NCBI RefSeq assembly: GCF_014860165.1
Contig: NZ_JACZKG010000051.1
Coordinates: forward strand, 1 to 64,000
Direction of reading: 5' to 3'
DNA length: 64,000 nt
Source of the DNA: Devosia sp.
Lineage (GTDB): Bacteria > Pseudomonadota > Alphaproteobacteria > Rhizobiales > Devosiaceae
The notes under the pieces are model-generated. The model ran no database searches, was not told where the DNA came from, and worked only from the letters and a program-made list of their open reading frames with translations. Of this stretch, positions 52,438 through 63,028 are shown piece after piece (the first letter of the stretch is position 1; each line of letters begins with the position of its first letter). The position numbers were made by a program, and so were the translations under genes.

Positions 52438-53635
52438 CAAGTGGCCCCGATCCTGATGGACTGGGGATCGATCCCGGCTGCCAGCAGCACTTCGTCATTG
52501 TGCTGGCCAAGTTCGGGCGCCGGCAGCCGCCATGTTCCGGGCGTCGCGGAAAGGCGCGGCACGATATTGTGCATCGGCAAGGTGCCGAAGGTGGCGTCTT
52601 CGACATCGACGATGATCTGGCGCGCCTCGAAATGTGGATCGGCCATAGCGTCGGCAATGTTGAAGATGGGGCCCACCGTTGCGCCGGATTTGCGCATGGT
52701 TTCCAGAGCTTCTGCGCTGTTGTGTCTGGCAAACCAGGCACCCACCGCCTCGTCGACCAGCGCGCGATGCTTCACCCGGTCGGAATTGGTGGCAAAACGC
52801 GGGTTCTCGTTCATGTCCGAACGTCCGATGACCTCAAAGATACGGCGCGCCACGGCCGGCGTCGAACCGGATAGCGCCAGGAACTTGCCATCGGCGCATT
52901 TATAGACGTTGCGCGGTGAGGCCGTATTGGAAGCGCTGCCGACGCGCTGCTTGATCTTGCCGGTGATTGCGTGGATCGACGCTTCCGGTCCCAACACCGA
53001 AAACATCGGCTCAAGCAGCGACAGGTCGATCACCTGCCCGCGTGCCCTGCCCGTCTGGCGCGCGAACAGCGCCATCATCGTGGCCGAGGCGCCATAGATG
53101 CCCGCAATCATGTCGGCAAGCGCCAGGGGCGGCAGCACCGGCTCGCGATCGGGAAACCCAGTGCGATCGGCAAAGCCGCTCATCGCCTCGACAATGGTGC
53201 CGAATCCAGGAAACTGCGCATAGGGGCCCGTCTGTCCGAAGCCGGAAATCCGCACCACGATCAGGTCCGGATTGCGTTCGAGCAAACTTTCGGGCGCCAG
53301 CCCCATCGCCTCCAGCGTCCCGGGCCGGTAGTTCTCGATGAACACATCAGCCGTCTCGATCAGCGCCCACAGCGCCGCCATTGCCGGCGCCTGCCGCAGG
53401 TTCAACACCACCGAGCGCTTGTTCCGGCCATAGGTTTTCCAGAACAGGGAATGCCCGTCGTCCTTCCAGTCGCGCAGCGGATCGCCCTCGGGCGGCTCGA
53501 TCTTGATGACATCGGCGCCGAAGTCGGCCAGTTGCAGGCTCAGCATGTTGCCCGCCATCAGACGCGACAGGTCGAGCACACGGATGCCCTCGAGCGGCCC
53601 GGTCCCGGCAGGGTCGAAGGACTTGCGGGCGTGGC

Positions 53636-53639
<4 letters not shown>
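52437..53639 (-). CDS. CaiB/BaiF family III CoA-transferase
   Basis: CoA-transferase of 400 residues. The N-terminal [33 protein letters not shown] (in part) is diagnostic of family III, and the catalytic Asp lies in [29 protein letters not shown] binds CoA. It overlaps the ABC ATPase gene upstream by ATGA and the CitE-type gene downstream by one base, so all are one operon. The likely acceptor is a dicarboxylic or hydroxy acid passed on to the CitE-type lyase. Confidence 0.88.
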
Positions 53640-54694
<1,055 letters not shown>

Positions 54695-54712
54695 GCTGGT
54701 CTCCTTGGTGGC

Positions 54713-56812
54713 CTAAACCGTTTCGACGATCTCGATACGCCCCACGCTCATGCGGCCCGCGGAGGCCAGGCGAATGCCGGCCATGCCATGGGCGTAGCTG
54801 GCATCGGTGGTGTTCAACAGGGGCACCCCGTCGACGGCCAGGCTGAGCGCTGTGCCCGTCAGGGTGAAGGCCAACTGATAGCTCTTCCCCGTCTCCACCC
54901 TGAACGGTGCCCGCGCCAGGACCGTGCTGCCGAAATCCTCCCTTGTTATCACGACCTCGTCGCCCTCGAAGCCCGCCGCATAGAACCGCCCGGTGCCCTG
55001 CACGCGGGCCGTGACCAGTTGCGACACCCCCGCCAGCCGCCGCATATCGGCCGTCACCACCACGTCCCGCGCATAGTAATGCCCGGTCCACATGTCGGCA
55101 TCGCCCGCCGTATGGCCGTGGATGCGGCCATCCTGTTTCGTCCAGTGCCCGCGATTGTAGGTAAACCGCGTGATCGCGCCCCATTCCTGCGTCTCGGTCT
55201 TGGGCTCGATCACCGTGTGACCGGCGCCTTCGACCCTGAAGTCTGCCAGGAACAGCCGCCCGAGAAACTTCAGCCGCCCGAAATATTCGATCGAGATGCC
55301 GATCTCGTCGATCGCCTCGACCCCCTCGGGCACGACGAAGCTGTAATCCTGCCATCCCGCCGCCGAGGGCACATTCCACGCGCCAGTCTCCTCGATGGCC
55401 CCACTCATGGTTCGCCGCACATAGGGCGCGACGCGCAGGTTGCCGTCGCCATTCCAGGGGTCGAGCCACAGCTTGAAGCTGACCGTCTGCCCGCCATCCA
55501 CCACCGGGGTGAACATGGGCCGGTAGCGTTCGTCGTCAAAATCGCTGCGGCGGTAGAACGGCTTCCAGAACACCCGTCCGCCCTGCCCGCGCTCCAACCG
55601 GTCGAGCTGGATTTCCAGCGACCCGCGCGAGCCCTCGACATGGCGCTCGGCGGAGTGGCGCAGTGAAATCTGGTTGAAGCCCTCGGTACGGAGACCATGG
55701 GTGGAGCCCGGCAGGTCAAAATCGAACCGCAGCCCACGACGGGTAAAATCCTCCAGCCAGAGCTGTGGCACGTCACGCCCCGCCAGCTGCAGCGCCAGTA
55801 CCGTCAGCTCGCGGGCAAAGCTGGGAATGTCGACAATGTTGATCGACCCCACAATGCCCGAGGCCACCAGGAAGTCATTGATCGGCTTGCGATATTTTTC
55901 CCAACCTTCATGCAGCCCCTGGAACGTGGCAACGATCGCCGCCGCATTGCCCGCATTGCAGTCGGTATCCCAGCCCGCCATGGTGGCGATCTCGGCGGTG
56001 CGCGGCAGGTCGCCCTTGCCATAAAGGATAGCCATGATGGTCACCCCCGCATTGGGGATGATGTGGCAGACGCCCGGATAGCGGTCATAGCCCCACTCCG
56101 CTTCCAGCATGTCGCGGCAGGCGCGCCAGTCGTCCGGACTGGCCTTGTGGAAATCGATCACCGCCCGGCAGACCCGCGCATAGGTCGAACCGGCGTCGAT
56201 CGTCCCCATCGCTGTCTCGATGATCTCGCCTATGCTCTTCGCTTCAAACGCAGCTGCAATCGCGGCGGCGCAGAAGCGCGCGCCGTTGAGGCCGTCACCA
56301 TCGTGGGCGACGCTGGCGGCCATGGCCGACATGTCCGCGGCCCGCTGCGGATTGCCCGGGTTCACCCAGCCCCAGCTGTCGATGAAGATCTGCCCGCCGA
56401 TCTGCTCGGCCACGGTGGTGCCGTTCTGGGCGATGGAGCCCGATTGCGGCGCGGGAATGCCGGCGCGCAGGTTGCGGTAGGCGGTGTGCTCGGTCGATAC
56501 GCCGAAACCGCCCCACCAATACATGCCATGCTCTTCGGCGGCGTAGTTGAGCCACGTCCTGCCCACGTCTTCGGCGGTCGCATCCAGTCCGTAGTCGCGC
56601 AGCGCGCGGATGAAATAGACCGGCCCGTTGGTATCGTCATCGGCGGCAAAGTTCTTGAAATCCCGCAGGTACTGCGTCACCTCGCCATAGGTCTTCTGGA
56701 TGCGTTCATAGCTCCAGATGGTCGGCTCGACGGGGGCGCCCAGGCGCACACCGATCGCCTTGCCGATAAAGCCGGCATAGATCTTTTCGAGGATTTGGAT
56801 TTCGGAGAGCAT
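54713..56812 (-). CDS. ADP-ribosylglycohydrolase-family protein with large C-terminal domain
   Basis: A 699-residue cytoplasmic protein from the ATG at 56812. Residues 1-about 340 form an ADP-ribosylglycohydrolase fold with the N-terminal GFIGKAIGVRLGAPVE, a DDDT metal motif (58-61) and a second one in GWDTDCNAGN near residue 280. The remaining 350 residues look beta-rich (RVFWKPFYRRSDFDDERY, VVPEGVEAIDEIGISIEYFG, GKSYQLAFTLTGTALSLAVD) and resemble a carbohydrate-binding or concanavalin-like jelly roll. Domain families known to hydrolyse N-glycosidic or O-ribosyl bonds suggest a glycoside or nucleoside-like substrate. Confidence 0.8.
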   Translation of the reverse strand: MLSEIQILEKIYAGFIGKAIGVRLGAPVEPTIWSYERIQKTYGEVTQYLRDFKNFAADDDTNGPVYFIRALRDYGLDATAEDVGRTWLNYAAEEHGMYWWGGFGVSTEHTAYRNLRAGIPAPQSGSIAQNGTTVAEQIGGQIFIDSWGWVNPGNPQRAADMSAMAASVAHDGDGLNGARFCAAAIAAAFEAKSIGEIIETAMGTIDAGSTYARVCRAVIDFHKASPDDWRACRDMLEAEWGYDRYPGVCHIIPNAGVTIMAILYGKGDLPRTAEIATMAGWDTDCNAGNAAAIVATFQGLHEGWEKYRKPINDFLVASGIVGSINIVDIPSFARELTVLALQLAGRDVPQLWLEDFTRRGLRFDFDLPGSTHGLRTEGFNQISLRHSAERHVEGSRGSLEIQLDRLERGQGGRVFWKPFYRRSDFDDERYRPMFTPVVDGGQTVSFKLWLDPWNGDGNLRVAPYVRRTMSGAIEETGAWNVPSAAGWQDYSFVVPEGVEAIDEIGISIEYFGRLKFLGRLFLADFRVEGAGHTVIEPKTETQEWGAITRFTYNRGHWTKQDGRIHGHTAGDADMWTGHYYARDVVVTADMRRLAGVSQLVTARVQGTGRFYAAGFEGDEVVITREDFGSTVLARAPFRVETGKSYQLAFTLTGTALSLAVDGVPLLNTTDASYAHGMAGIRLASAGRMSVGRIEIVETV

Positions 56813-56837
56813 AGTCCGTCTTTCTCGGCAATGGTGG

Positions 56838-58025
56838 TCAGGAAACCAGCGCCTGGGCTGGTGCGATAAGCGCAGCGCGGGCGGCGTCGCGCTTGGTGGC
56901 AATCGCGCGGTCGCTGGCGAAGATGTCGCTCACCGTGCGCGTAAAGGCATCGGCGGAAGCCAGCAGGTCGAGGCGGTTGGCAGCGTCGATCTGGGCACGA
57001 TCAGCGGCATCGATGACACTCTCGCCATGCAGCGCACCCAGGATTGCGCCGGCCATCACCCCAATGGAATCGGTGTCACGGCCCGAATTGATGCCGTCCT
57101 CGATTGAACGCCGGAAATTGCCGTCATTGAGCAAGCAGAAGCCCAGCGCGAGAGGCAGTTCTTCGATGGCCTGCAAGCGGCTCGGGCGGTAGGCATCGGT
57201 GGGTCGCCCCACCTTTTCGGGCATGTGATTGACGTCGTCGCCCATCACAGAATAGCGGGCAATCACGCTGTGGAAGGCGTCGCAGGCGCTGGCGTGGTCG
57301 GTGCCGCTGGCGCGCAGGGCACGCGCCGTCTCGGCTATGGCAACGATGGCAGTGCGCGTACCGTCCTTGGCGAGCCCGATGACGGTGTCCACGATCGCGT
57401 CGATCGTTGCGCCAGGCACGAAAGCCGCGGCAACGGCAGCGGCCATTACCCCGGCAGCCTCGAGGCCATAGCTCTCCTGATGGCCGGCCGCAAAGGCGAT
57501 GGCCTCGTCATAGGCCGCCTTCGGATCGGCGGCGTTCACCACGCCGACCGGGGCGATATACATCGCGGCCCCGCAGTTGACCATGTTGCCGATGCCGCCC
57601 TGGCGGGGGTCGCAACTGGAAAGCTGGTGGCGCTGGAAAATCCATTTTTCGGGATAGAACAGGCGGTCGATCAGCATCACTTCGCGTTGCAGCTCGGGCA
57701 CCCACCGCTTGATCCAGGCGATCTGGCGCACCATGCCGTCGGCCATGTCCCAGGCGTCAAGATGCCGGCGCGTATCGGCATAGATGTCCATCATCGCCAG
57801 CGTCATCAGCGTATCGTCGGTGACGATGCCGTCGCCCCGCACGCGGTGGTTTCGCTGCTCGGGCGGCAGGTCCATCTTGTGCCAGCGCGTCATGACCGAT
57901 GTCACCCGGCCGTAGCGCTCGCGGATCTGGGCGGCGGAGAGCTTTTCCACCGGCGCACCGAGCGCATCACCCAGCGCAATGCCATGCAACATGCCGCGGA
58001 CACGAGATTGGAGGGATTGGGTCAT
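56838..58025 (-). CDS. ADP-ribosylglycohydrolase-family protein
   Basis: A 395-residue single-domain member of the family, from the ATG at 58025. GIALGDALGAPVEKL (15-29), TDDTLMTL (69-76) and GRDTDSIGVMAGAILGALHG near residue 316 supply the acidic residues that bind the two metal ions. It differs from its 699-residue neighbour in lacking the C-terminal domain. Two such enzymes in a sugar ABC operon suggest release of a sugar from an imported conjugate. The ADP-ribose reaction itself is unlikely to be the role here. Confidence 0.85.
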   Translation of the reverse strand: MTQSLQSRVRGMLHGIALGDALGAPVEKLSAAQIRERYGRVTSVMTRWHKMDLPPEQRNHRVRGDGIVTDDTLMTLAMMDIYADTRRHLDAWDMADGMVRQIAWIKRWVPELQREVMLIDRLFYPEKWIFQRHQLSSCDPRQGGIGNMVNCGAAMYIAPVGVVNAADPKAAYDEAIAFAAGHQESYGLEAAGVMAAAVAAAFVPGATIDAIVDTVIGLAKDGTRTAIVAIAETARALRASGTDHASACDAFHSVIARYSVMGDDVNHMPEKVGRPTDAYRPSRLQAIEELPLALGFCLLNDGNFRRSIEDGINSGRDTDSIGVMAGAILGALHGESVIDAADRAQIDAANRLDLLASADAFTRTVSDIFASDRAIATKRDAARAALIAPAQALVS

Positions 58026-58085
58026 GACGCTTCGACTTTCATTCCGGTTGTGCCATCGGGCCTGTGGACGATGGTCCAGTCGATA

Positions 58086-58193
58086 CCCTCCCCTTGCATG
58101 GAGGGATCTGGGGGATGGGGGTTCCGGCCTCTCCACCGTTGGGAGATCGAGGATGGTTCAGAACCCCCATCCCAACCCCTCCCCAAGGAGGGG
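58086..58193. repeat. Compound GC-rich palindrome downstream of the binding-protein gene
   Basis: A perfect 13-bp stem, GGGATGGGGGTTC (58111-58123) with its complement at 58161-58173, flanked on each side by a small hairpin (CCCTCCCCTTGCATGGAGGG at 58086-58105 and CCCCTCCCCAAGGAGGGG at 58176-58193). It lies in the operon between the solute-binding protein stop and the next gene. It may stabilise the binding-protein mRNA and raise its level over downstream genes, a usual pattern for importers. Confidence 0.65.
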
Positions 58194-58208
58194 TTTTAGG
58201 CCCTTGCC

Positions 58209-59642
58209 CTAGTCGCCCAGCACAGTCGCCGCGTATTCGGCCATGCGCTGGCCACCAGCGGCGTTGTACTCGCTCACGAACGCGTCCCACTGGTCGAGCG
58301 AGGCCTCGCCGGTGATGAACCTGGCCACCCAGGAGCGATAGACCTGCTCGGCCGCGTCCACATCGGCTGCGTATTCGGCCGGCCAGACGAAGGCATTGTC
58401 GGCCACGAAATTGGCCTTGATCGTGTCGAGAGCAGACTGCGCAGTCGGGCTCAGCAGCGGGGTCGGCGGGGTCCAGTTAGCGGCGTTGAAGAACCGCGCA
58501 TACCAGGTGGAGATCTGGTCGGTGAAGGTCACCGTGCCATCGGCGCCCACCGTGTGGTGCACATCCACAAAACCCATGCGGTCGATATCCTGGCCTTCCT
58601 TGGAGGCCATGAAGTCGAGGACGGCAAAGGCCTCTTCCTTGTGCTCGGAGAGCGACGACATGGCCCAGCCGCGTGACTCCTTGGACACGTCGACTGCCGC
58701 GAGCCCCTGGCCACCAGGGCCGGATGGGACGGGCAACAGGGCCAACTCGATGTCTTCGCCGGGATGGGCCTGACGCATCTTGCCGGCATAGATGTCGATG
58801 ACTTCCGGCGACGAGCCGAAGATCACGCCAGCCTTGCCGGTGTAGAACTTGTCTTCCTTCACGTCGAACGTGTTGGTCACATATTCCTTGTCGTAGAGAC
58901 CCTTCTCAGCCAGCCGGGCGTAAAACTCGATCTTGGCCTTTTCCGCATCGGTGACGCGGGCGTTGACCCAGGCCCCATCGGCATTCTTCATCCAGGTGCC
59001 CGTGATGCCGAAGGCCTGGTTGAACACGGAATCGAGCTCGGTGGTGTTGCCAAAGCCGGTCAGGCCGAGAGTGTTGCCGGTCGTGCCGTCGCCATCGAGG
59101 TCGGCGTCGTGGATGGCCTGGAACAGGGCCTCGTATTCTTCCACCGTCGTCGGGGCAGCAAGACCCAGCTGGTCCAGCCAATCCTTGCGCATCACCGGCT
59201 GCGGCGCACGCGGCGGATAGACGTAGAGGAGGTAAGGATAGTTGGCGAGACGCTCCACGTTATGCGGCCACAGCGCCGCTTTGATGTGCTCGGACTTCTC
59301 GATCCAGGGATTGAGGTCTTCGAGGATGCCCTGCTCGGCCATCTTCTGGTCACCGCCCTGGAAGTAGATGATGTCGGGAATATCGCCCGACAGCAGCATC
59401 ACGCCGAGCGCATCGACATAGGCCGACGTGCCGCCCGGCAGGTCGATGGTCTGGATATCGATGTCGTGGCCCTGGGCCTTGAGCGCGGCCTCGATGGCCT
59501 CGATCTCCTTGACATCGTCAGGGTTGGTGGTGAGCAGGTCCTTGCTGACCAGCCGGATCGTGGTCTGGGCGAAAGCCGGTGCGGCAAGCGCCCCCAGCGT
59601 AGCGATGGCGGTTGTCGCCAGCAGCAGTTTCTTCAGCGTCAT
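58209..59642 (-). CDS. ABC transporter extracellular solute-binding protein (CUT1-type)
   Basis: Periplasmic substrate-binding protein of 477 residues. The ATG at 59642 has an AGGAGGAG ribosome binding site and opens a clear signal peptide (MTLKKLLLATTAIATLGALA, cleavage after AFA near residue 25). IPDIIYFQGGDQKMAEQGIL and PQPVMRKDWLDQLGLAAPTT are typical of sugar/oligosaccharide-binding family 1 proteins of the LipO/YtcQ type. An in-frame ATG at 59768 overlaps the permease stop but would bury the signal peptide, so I reject it. The substrate is not evident. Confidence 0.92.
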   Translation of the reverse strand: MTLKKLLLATTAIATLGALAAPAFAQTTIRLVSKDLLTTNPDDVKEIEAIEAALKAQGHDIDIQTIDLPGGTSAYVDALGVMLLSGDIPDIIYFQGGDQKMAEQGILEDLNPWIEKSEHIKAALWPHNVERLANYPYLLYVYPPRAPQPVMRKDWLDQLGLAAPTTVEEYEALFQAIHDADLDGDGTTGNTLGLTGFGNTTELDSVFNQAFGITGTWMKNADGAWVNARVTDAEKAKIEFYARLAEKGLYDKEYVTNTFDVKEDKFYTGKAGVIFGSSPEVIDIYAGKMRQAHPGEDIELALLPVPSGPGGQGLAAVDVSKESRGWAMSSLSEHKEEAFAVLDFMASKEGQDIDRMGFVDVHHTVGADGTVTFTDQISTWYARFFNAANWTPPTPLLSPTAQSALDTIKANFVADNAFVWPAEYAADVDAAEQVYRSWVARFITGEASLDQWDAFVSEYNAAGGQRMAEYAATVLGD

Positions 59643-59764
59643 TCTAGTCTCCTCCTTGGTTTCTTGGTCTTGGTCGTCCACCGCTTGCGCGGAATGCTTG
59701 TTCACCTCGCCCCCGACGGGCAACGGCACGACTGAGGCCGCCATTGGTGTGGTCGTCTGCGCTC

Positions 59765-60664
59765 TCATCCCTTGAGCGCTCCCGACATCGTTCCCTTGGT
59801 GAAGAACTTCAGGATCAGCGGGTAGATCGCCAGGATCGGCAGGATGGTGATGAAGATCATCCCGGCCTTGAGCGCGCGGATGTTGATCTGGGCCAGGCCG
59901 ATATTGTTGTTGGCATTGTTGGCGCCGACGATGGCGATCTTGTCGCCTTCGATGACGAACTGCCGGAGCACCACCTGCAGCGGCCACTTGCTCTGGTCGT
60001 TCAGGTAGATCATCGAGCGGAAGAACTCGTTCCAGTGCAGCACGAGATAGAACAGCGCGATGGTGGCGAGCGCCGGCTTGGCCAGCGGCAGCACGACCAT
60101 CCAGAAGGTCTGGAACGGGTTGGCGCCATCGAGTTCGGCCGCTTCCAGCAATTCCTTGGGAATTTCCTCGAAGAAGCGGATCAGGATGATCAGGTACCAG
60201 GCGCTGATCGCCTTATACATGATCACCGACCAGGGCGTGTTGAGCAGGCCCAGCCGCTTCATCAGGAAGTAGTCCGGAATGATGCCGGGCTCGAAGACGA
60301 TGGTCACCAGCACCAGGATGAAGATCAGCCGGCGCCCCGGCAGGCCGGGTCGCGACATGCCCCAGGCCATCAGCGCCGTACCGAAGACCCCGATGCACAC
60401 GCTGGTGGCGGTCATCCAGATCGAGTTGAACAGGCCGCGCTGCACATTGGGATGCTGCAGCAACAGGGCCCAGACATCGATCGAAACCCCGTCGGGAATG
60501 ATCGACAGACCCGAGAAGCCTGGGACTTTGCTGGGGTCGGTGAACGACAGGGCCAGCAGATTGAGCAGGGGCTGCAGGGTGAACAGCACCAGCAGCAGCA
60601 GCGTCGAGACGATCAGCACATATTCGACCCGCTCGAGCGGCGTCCGGCGCGATTGGCTGGCCAT
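59765..60664 (-). CDS. Carbohydrate ABC transporter permease (MalG-like)
   Basis: Inner-membrane permease of 299 residues with six spans. The EAA loop that contacts the ATPase reads KELLEAAELDGANPFQTFWMV (in part, near residue 190). It starts at the ATG at 60664, sharing a base with the upstream permease stop (TGATG). Family-typical C-terminus FVIEGDK to YPLILKFFTKGTMSGALKG (in part) matches the LplC/YtcP group. Confidence 0.92.
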   Translation of the reverse strand: MASQSRRTPLERVEYVLIVSTLLLLVLFTLQPLLNLLALSFTDPSKVPGFSGLSIIPDGVSIDVWALLLQHPNVQRGLFNSIWMTATSVCIGVFGTALMAWGMSRPGLPGRRLIFILVLVTIVFEPGIIPDYFLMKRLGLLNTPWSVIMYKAISAWYLIILIRFFEEIPKELLEAAELDGANPFQTFWMVVLPLAKPALATIALFYLVLHWNEFFRSMIYLNDQSKWPLQVVLRQFVIEGDKIAIVGANNANNNIGLAQINIRALKAGMIFITILPILAIYPLILKFFTKGTMSGALKG

Positions 60665-61677
60665 CACCACACCCCCTTGCCGGTCAGGCGCTTGCTGACG
60701 AGATGGGAGGTAACGACGAGGATCATGCCGATCACCGCCTTGAACAGGCCCGCGGCCGTCGCCAGCGCGTATTCGCCCGTCGACAACCCCATCCGGTAGA
60801 CGTAGGTGTCGAGGATATCGATGACCGAGGCGTTGACGTCGTTCTGGAAGTTGATGACCTGGTTGAGGTCGGCGCTGAGGAACATGCCCATGTTGAGGAT
60901 GAACAGCGTCGCAATGGTGGGGATGATGCCCGGAATTGTGACGTGCCAGATCTTCTGCCAGCGACTGGCACCATCCATCTCGGCGGCCTCGTAAAGCGCC
61001 GGATCGATGGCAAAGATGGCTGCGAGGTACAACAGGCTGTCCCATCCAGCCGAGCGCCAGATTTCCGAGATCACCAGCACCCAGCGGATCGTGCCGGTAT
61101 TGGTCAGGTAATTGGTCGTGCCAAAGCCCATCGCCTGCTGCACCTGGTTGACGGCGCCATCGGTCGGCGACAGCAGCGCGATGAAGACGCCCGCGATCAC
61201 CACCCAGGACAGGAAGTGCGGCAGGTAGATCGCTGACTGGATGACGCCGCGCAGCTTGCCATTGCGCACTTCGTTGAGCAGCAGCGCCACCATGATCGGG
61301 ACCGGGAAGACGAAGAGAATCTTCATGCCCGAAATGATCAGGGTGTTGGCCAGCACCTGGTAGAAGATCGGCGACGAGAACAGTTGCTGGAAGTTCTTCA
61401 GCCCGACCCAGATATTGGGCGGAATGATCCTGACCTGCTCGAAGGCCATCTTGGCTTCCCAGATCGGCACATAGTGCCAGATGAAGAAGAACAGCAGGCC
61501 CGGCGCCATCATGGCGTAGTAGGGCCACCATTGGCGGACGGCACGCAGAAAGCCACCAGCTTGCTGCAAGCTATCTGCAGGCAAACCGCCGGCATGCTGA
61601 CCGCGCTGCCTGTCATCGGCGGGAACGTTCCCATCCGATAGCGCAGCAGCAACCCGTTGTCCGTCACTGGCAACCAT
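60664..61677 (-). CDS. Carbohydrate ABC transporter permease (LplB-like)
   Basis: Permease of 337 residues with six spans after a soluble N-terminal stretch of about 45 residues. RAVRQWWPYYAMMAPGLLFF begins the first span. The EAA loop is LYEAAEMDGASRWQKIWHVT near residue 240. It starts two bases after the lacI-type stop and overlaps the next permease, so regulator and transporter are co-transcribed. Confidence 0.92.
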   Translation of the reverse strand: MVASDGQRVAAALSDGNVPADDRQRGQHAGGLPADSLQQAGGFLRAVRQWWPYYAMMAPGLLFFFIWHYVPIWEAKMAFEQVRIIPPNIWVGLKNFQQLFSSPIFYQVLANTLIISGMKILFVFPVPIMVALLLNEVRNGKLRGVIQSAIYLPHFLSWVVIAGVFIALLSPTDGAVNQVQQAMGFGTTNYLTNTGTIRWVLVISEIWRSAGWDSLLYLAAIFAIDPALYEAAEMDGASRWQKIWHVTIPGIIPTIATLFILNMGMFLSADLNQVINFQNDVNASVIDILDTYVYRMGLSTGEYALATAAGLFKAVIGMILVVTSHLVSKRLTGKGVW

Positions 61678-61679
61678 GG

Positions 61680-62735
61680 TCAGACCCTCCCTGCCCCCGC
61701 AACGCGTTTGGGGGACTCAGCCGACAGATCGGCGAGTGAGCCTCGCTCCATCAGTCGACACGGCATGTAGATGCGCCGGTGTTCCGGCTTGTGTTGTATT
61801 TCGTCGAACAGGCTTTCGACGGCCCTCTCGCCGATATCCCGGCCTGGCTTGGCCACCGTCGTCAAACCCGGCCAGGCGAATTCGCCCGATGGAATGCCGT
61901 CGAAGCCCAGAATGGAAACATCGCGCGGGCAATCGAGCCCGACATCGCGCACGGCCATCATCGCGCCCAGCGCCATCATGTCGTTCGCGGCGAACACGGC
62001 AAGGTGGCCGACCCGCGGTTGGTCGAGCAACCGGCGCATCGCCAGGCGACCACCTTCGACGGTATATTCGCCATCTTCGATGGCAAGGATGGCCGGATCG
62101 ACATCGCGCTCGATGCAGTGCTCATGCACCGCCCGCAGGAAGCGGGCCCGCGCCAGGCGCGACTTGGGCCCCAGGATCAGCGCCGGCGCCATGTGCCCCT
62201 TGGCCACAAGATGGTCGAGCCCCAGCCGCACAGCCTGGGCAATGTCCGATCCGACGCTCGAAACATCGGGAAAGCGCTCGGCGCTCGAGCCGATGAAAAC
62301 GCAGGGCAAGCCGAACCGGTCCAGGTCGTCGAAATTGTCGGACACCGGATTGACGATGGCGCCATCGACCCGCGCCCGGCGCAGCGTCTTGAGGTGCGTC
62401 GCCTCGGCCTCGGGGTCCCAATCGGACGAAAACACCAGCAGCGATGCCCCGGCTCGCGCCGCCCGGTCCTGGGCCCCGCGCGCCACATCGGCCCAGAATG
62501 GGTTGGTAATATCGGGGATCACTAGTCCCAGCATGCCGCTGCGGCCCGAACGCATCCCGACGGCCAGGTGATTGCGCTCGTAGCCCACCGCAGTCGCGGC
62601 GGCGACCACACGCTCCCGCGTCTCGTCGGTAATATTGGACGAACCGGCCAAAGCCCGCGCCGCGGTGCTCTTGGACACCCCCGCGCGCTCGGCAACATCA
62701 ATAATGGTGGGCCGACGTGTCCGGCTCTGTCCCAT
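61680..62735 (-). CDS. LacI-family transcriptional regulator of the ABC operon
   Basis: Predicted repressor of 351 residues from the ATG at 62735. N-terminal HTH RPTIIDVAERAGVSKSTAAR and hinge NITDETRERVVAAATAVGYE are classical LacI. The effector domain follows with GLVIPDITNPFWADVARGAQ and ILGFDGIPSGEFAWPGLTTV. It is the first gene of its own operon, and two GGGAACGTT-type operators overlap and flank its promoter, so autoregulation is likely. The inducer is probably the transported compound or a breakdown product. Confidence 0.92.
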   Translation of the reverse strand: MGQSRTRRPTIIDVAERAGVSKSTAARALAGSSNITDETRERVVAAATAVGYERNHLAVGMRSGRSGMLGLVIPDITNPFWADVARGAQDRAARAGASLLVFSSDWDPEAEATHLKTLRRARVDGAIVNPVSDNFDDLDRFGLPCVFIGSSAERFPDVSSVGSDIAQAVRLGLDHLVAKGHMAPALILGPKSRLARARFLRAVHEHCIERDVDPAILAIEDGEYTVEGGRLAMRRLLDQPRVGHLAVFAANDMMALGAMMAVRDVGLDCPRDVSILGFDGIPSGEFAWPGLTTVAKPGRDIGERAVESLFDEIQHKPEHRRIYMPCRLMERGSLADLSAESPKRVAGAGRV

Positions 62736-62775
62736 GATCCATCCCAAGACGTCGGCCGCAATCAGCCCACATCAT

Positions 62776-62787
62776 GGGAACGTTACC
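62776..62787 (-). promoter_or_regulatory. LacI operator 1
   Basis: GGGAACGTTACC, an inverted repeat with one mismatch and a central CG. It lies 41 bp upstream of the lacI-type start and overlaps the predicted -10 box. It shares GGGAACGTT with operator 2. Confidence 0.65.
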
Positions 62788-62807
62788 GCGAATGCTAAAT
62801 TTGTCAA
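62779..62807 (-). promoter_or_regulatory. Predicted sigma70-type promoter of the LacI/ABC operon
   Basis: Reading leftward: TTGACA (62807-62802), a 16-bp spacer, TAACGT (62785-62780). The -35 box is a perfect consensus match and the -10 box is weak and inside operator 1. This is the best-looking promoter in the window and fits repression by steric block. Confidence 0.55.
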
Positions 62808-62827
62808 CTGACACCCGTTTGAAAACT

Positions 62828-62839
62828 CGAACGTTCCCG
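62828..62839 (-). promoter_or_regulatory. LacI operator 2
   Basis: CGAACGTTCCCG, containing the perfect palindrome GAACGTTC (62829-62836). On the minus strand it reads CGGGAACGTTCG and shares GGGAACGTT with operator 1. The two centres are 51 bp apart, close to five helical turns, which would allow DNA looping by a tetrameric or paired repressor. Confidence 0.6.
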
Positions 62840-63028
62840 AACAAAGGGTGGCATCGGCATCGTCAACCAGTGGCCGGCCACTCGGGATACACCGCTTCTG
62901 CGGAGAACTACCCAACAGCCTATCCGTGCCGCCCGCGAGTGCGGGTCGAACGTCCGCTATCGCACATCGGCCGCCCAAAGCTGCCATTCCGTTATCGGCC
63001 CGGGAACTGCGTTTCGACAACGCATAGG

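Noticed and set aside
59643-59768. N-terminal extension of the solute-binding protein from an ATG coupled to the permease stop
   Set aside because: The internal ATG at 59642 has a strong AGGAGGAG site and begins a textbook signal peptide, which the extension would block.
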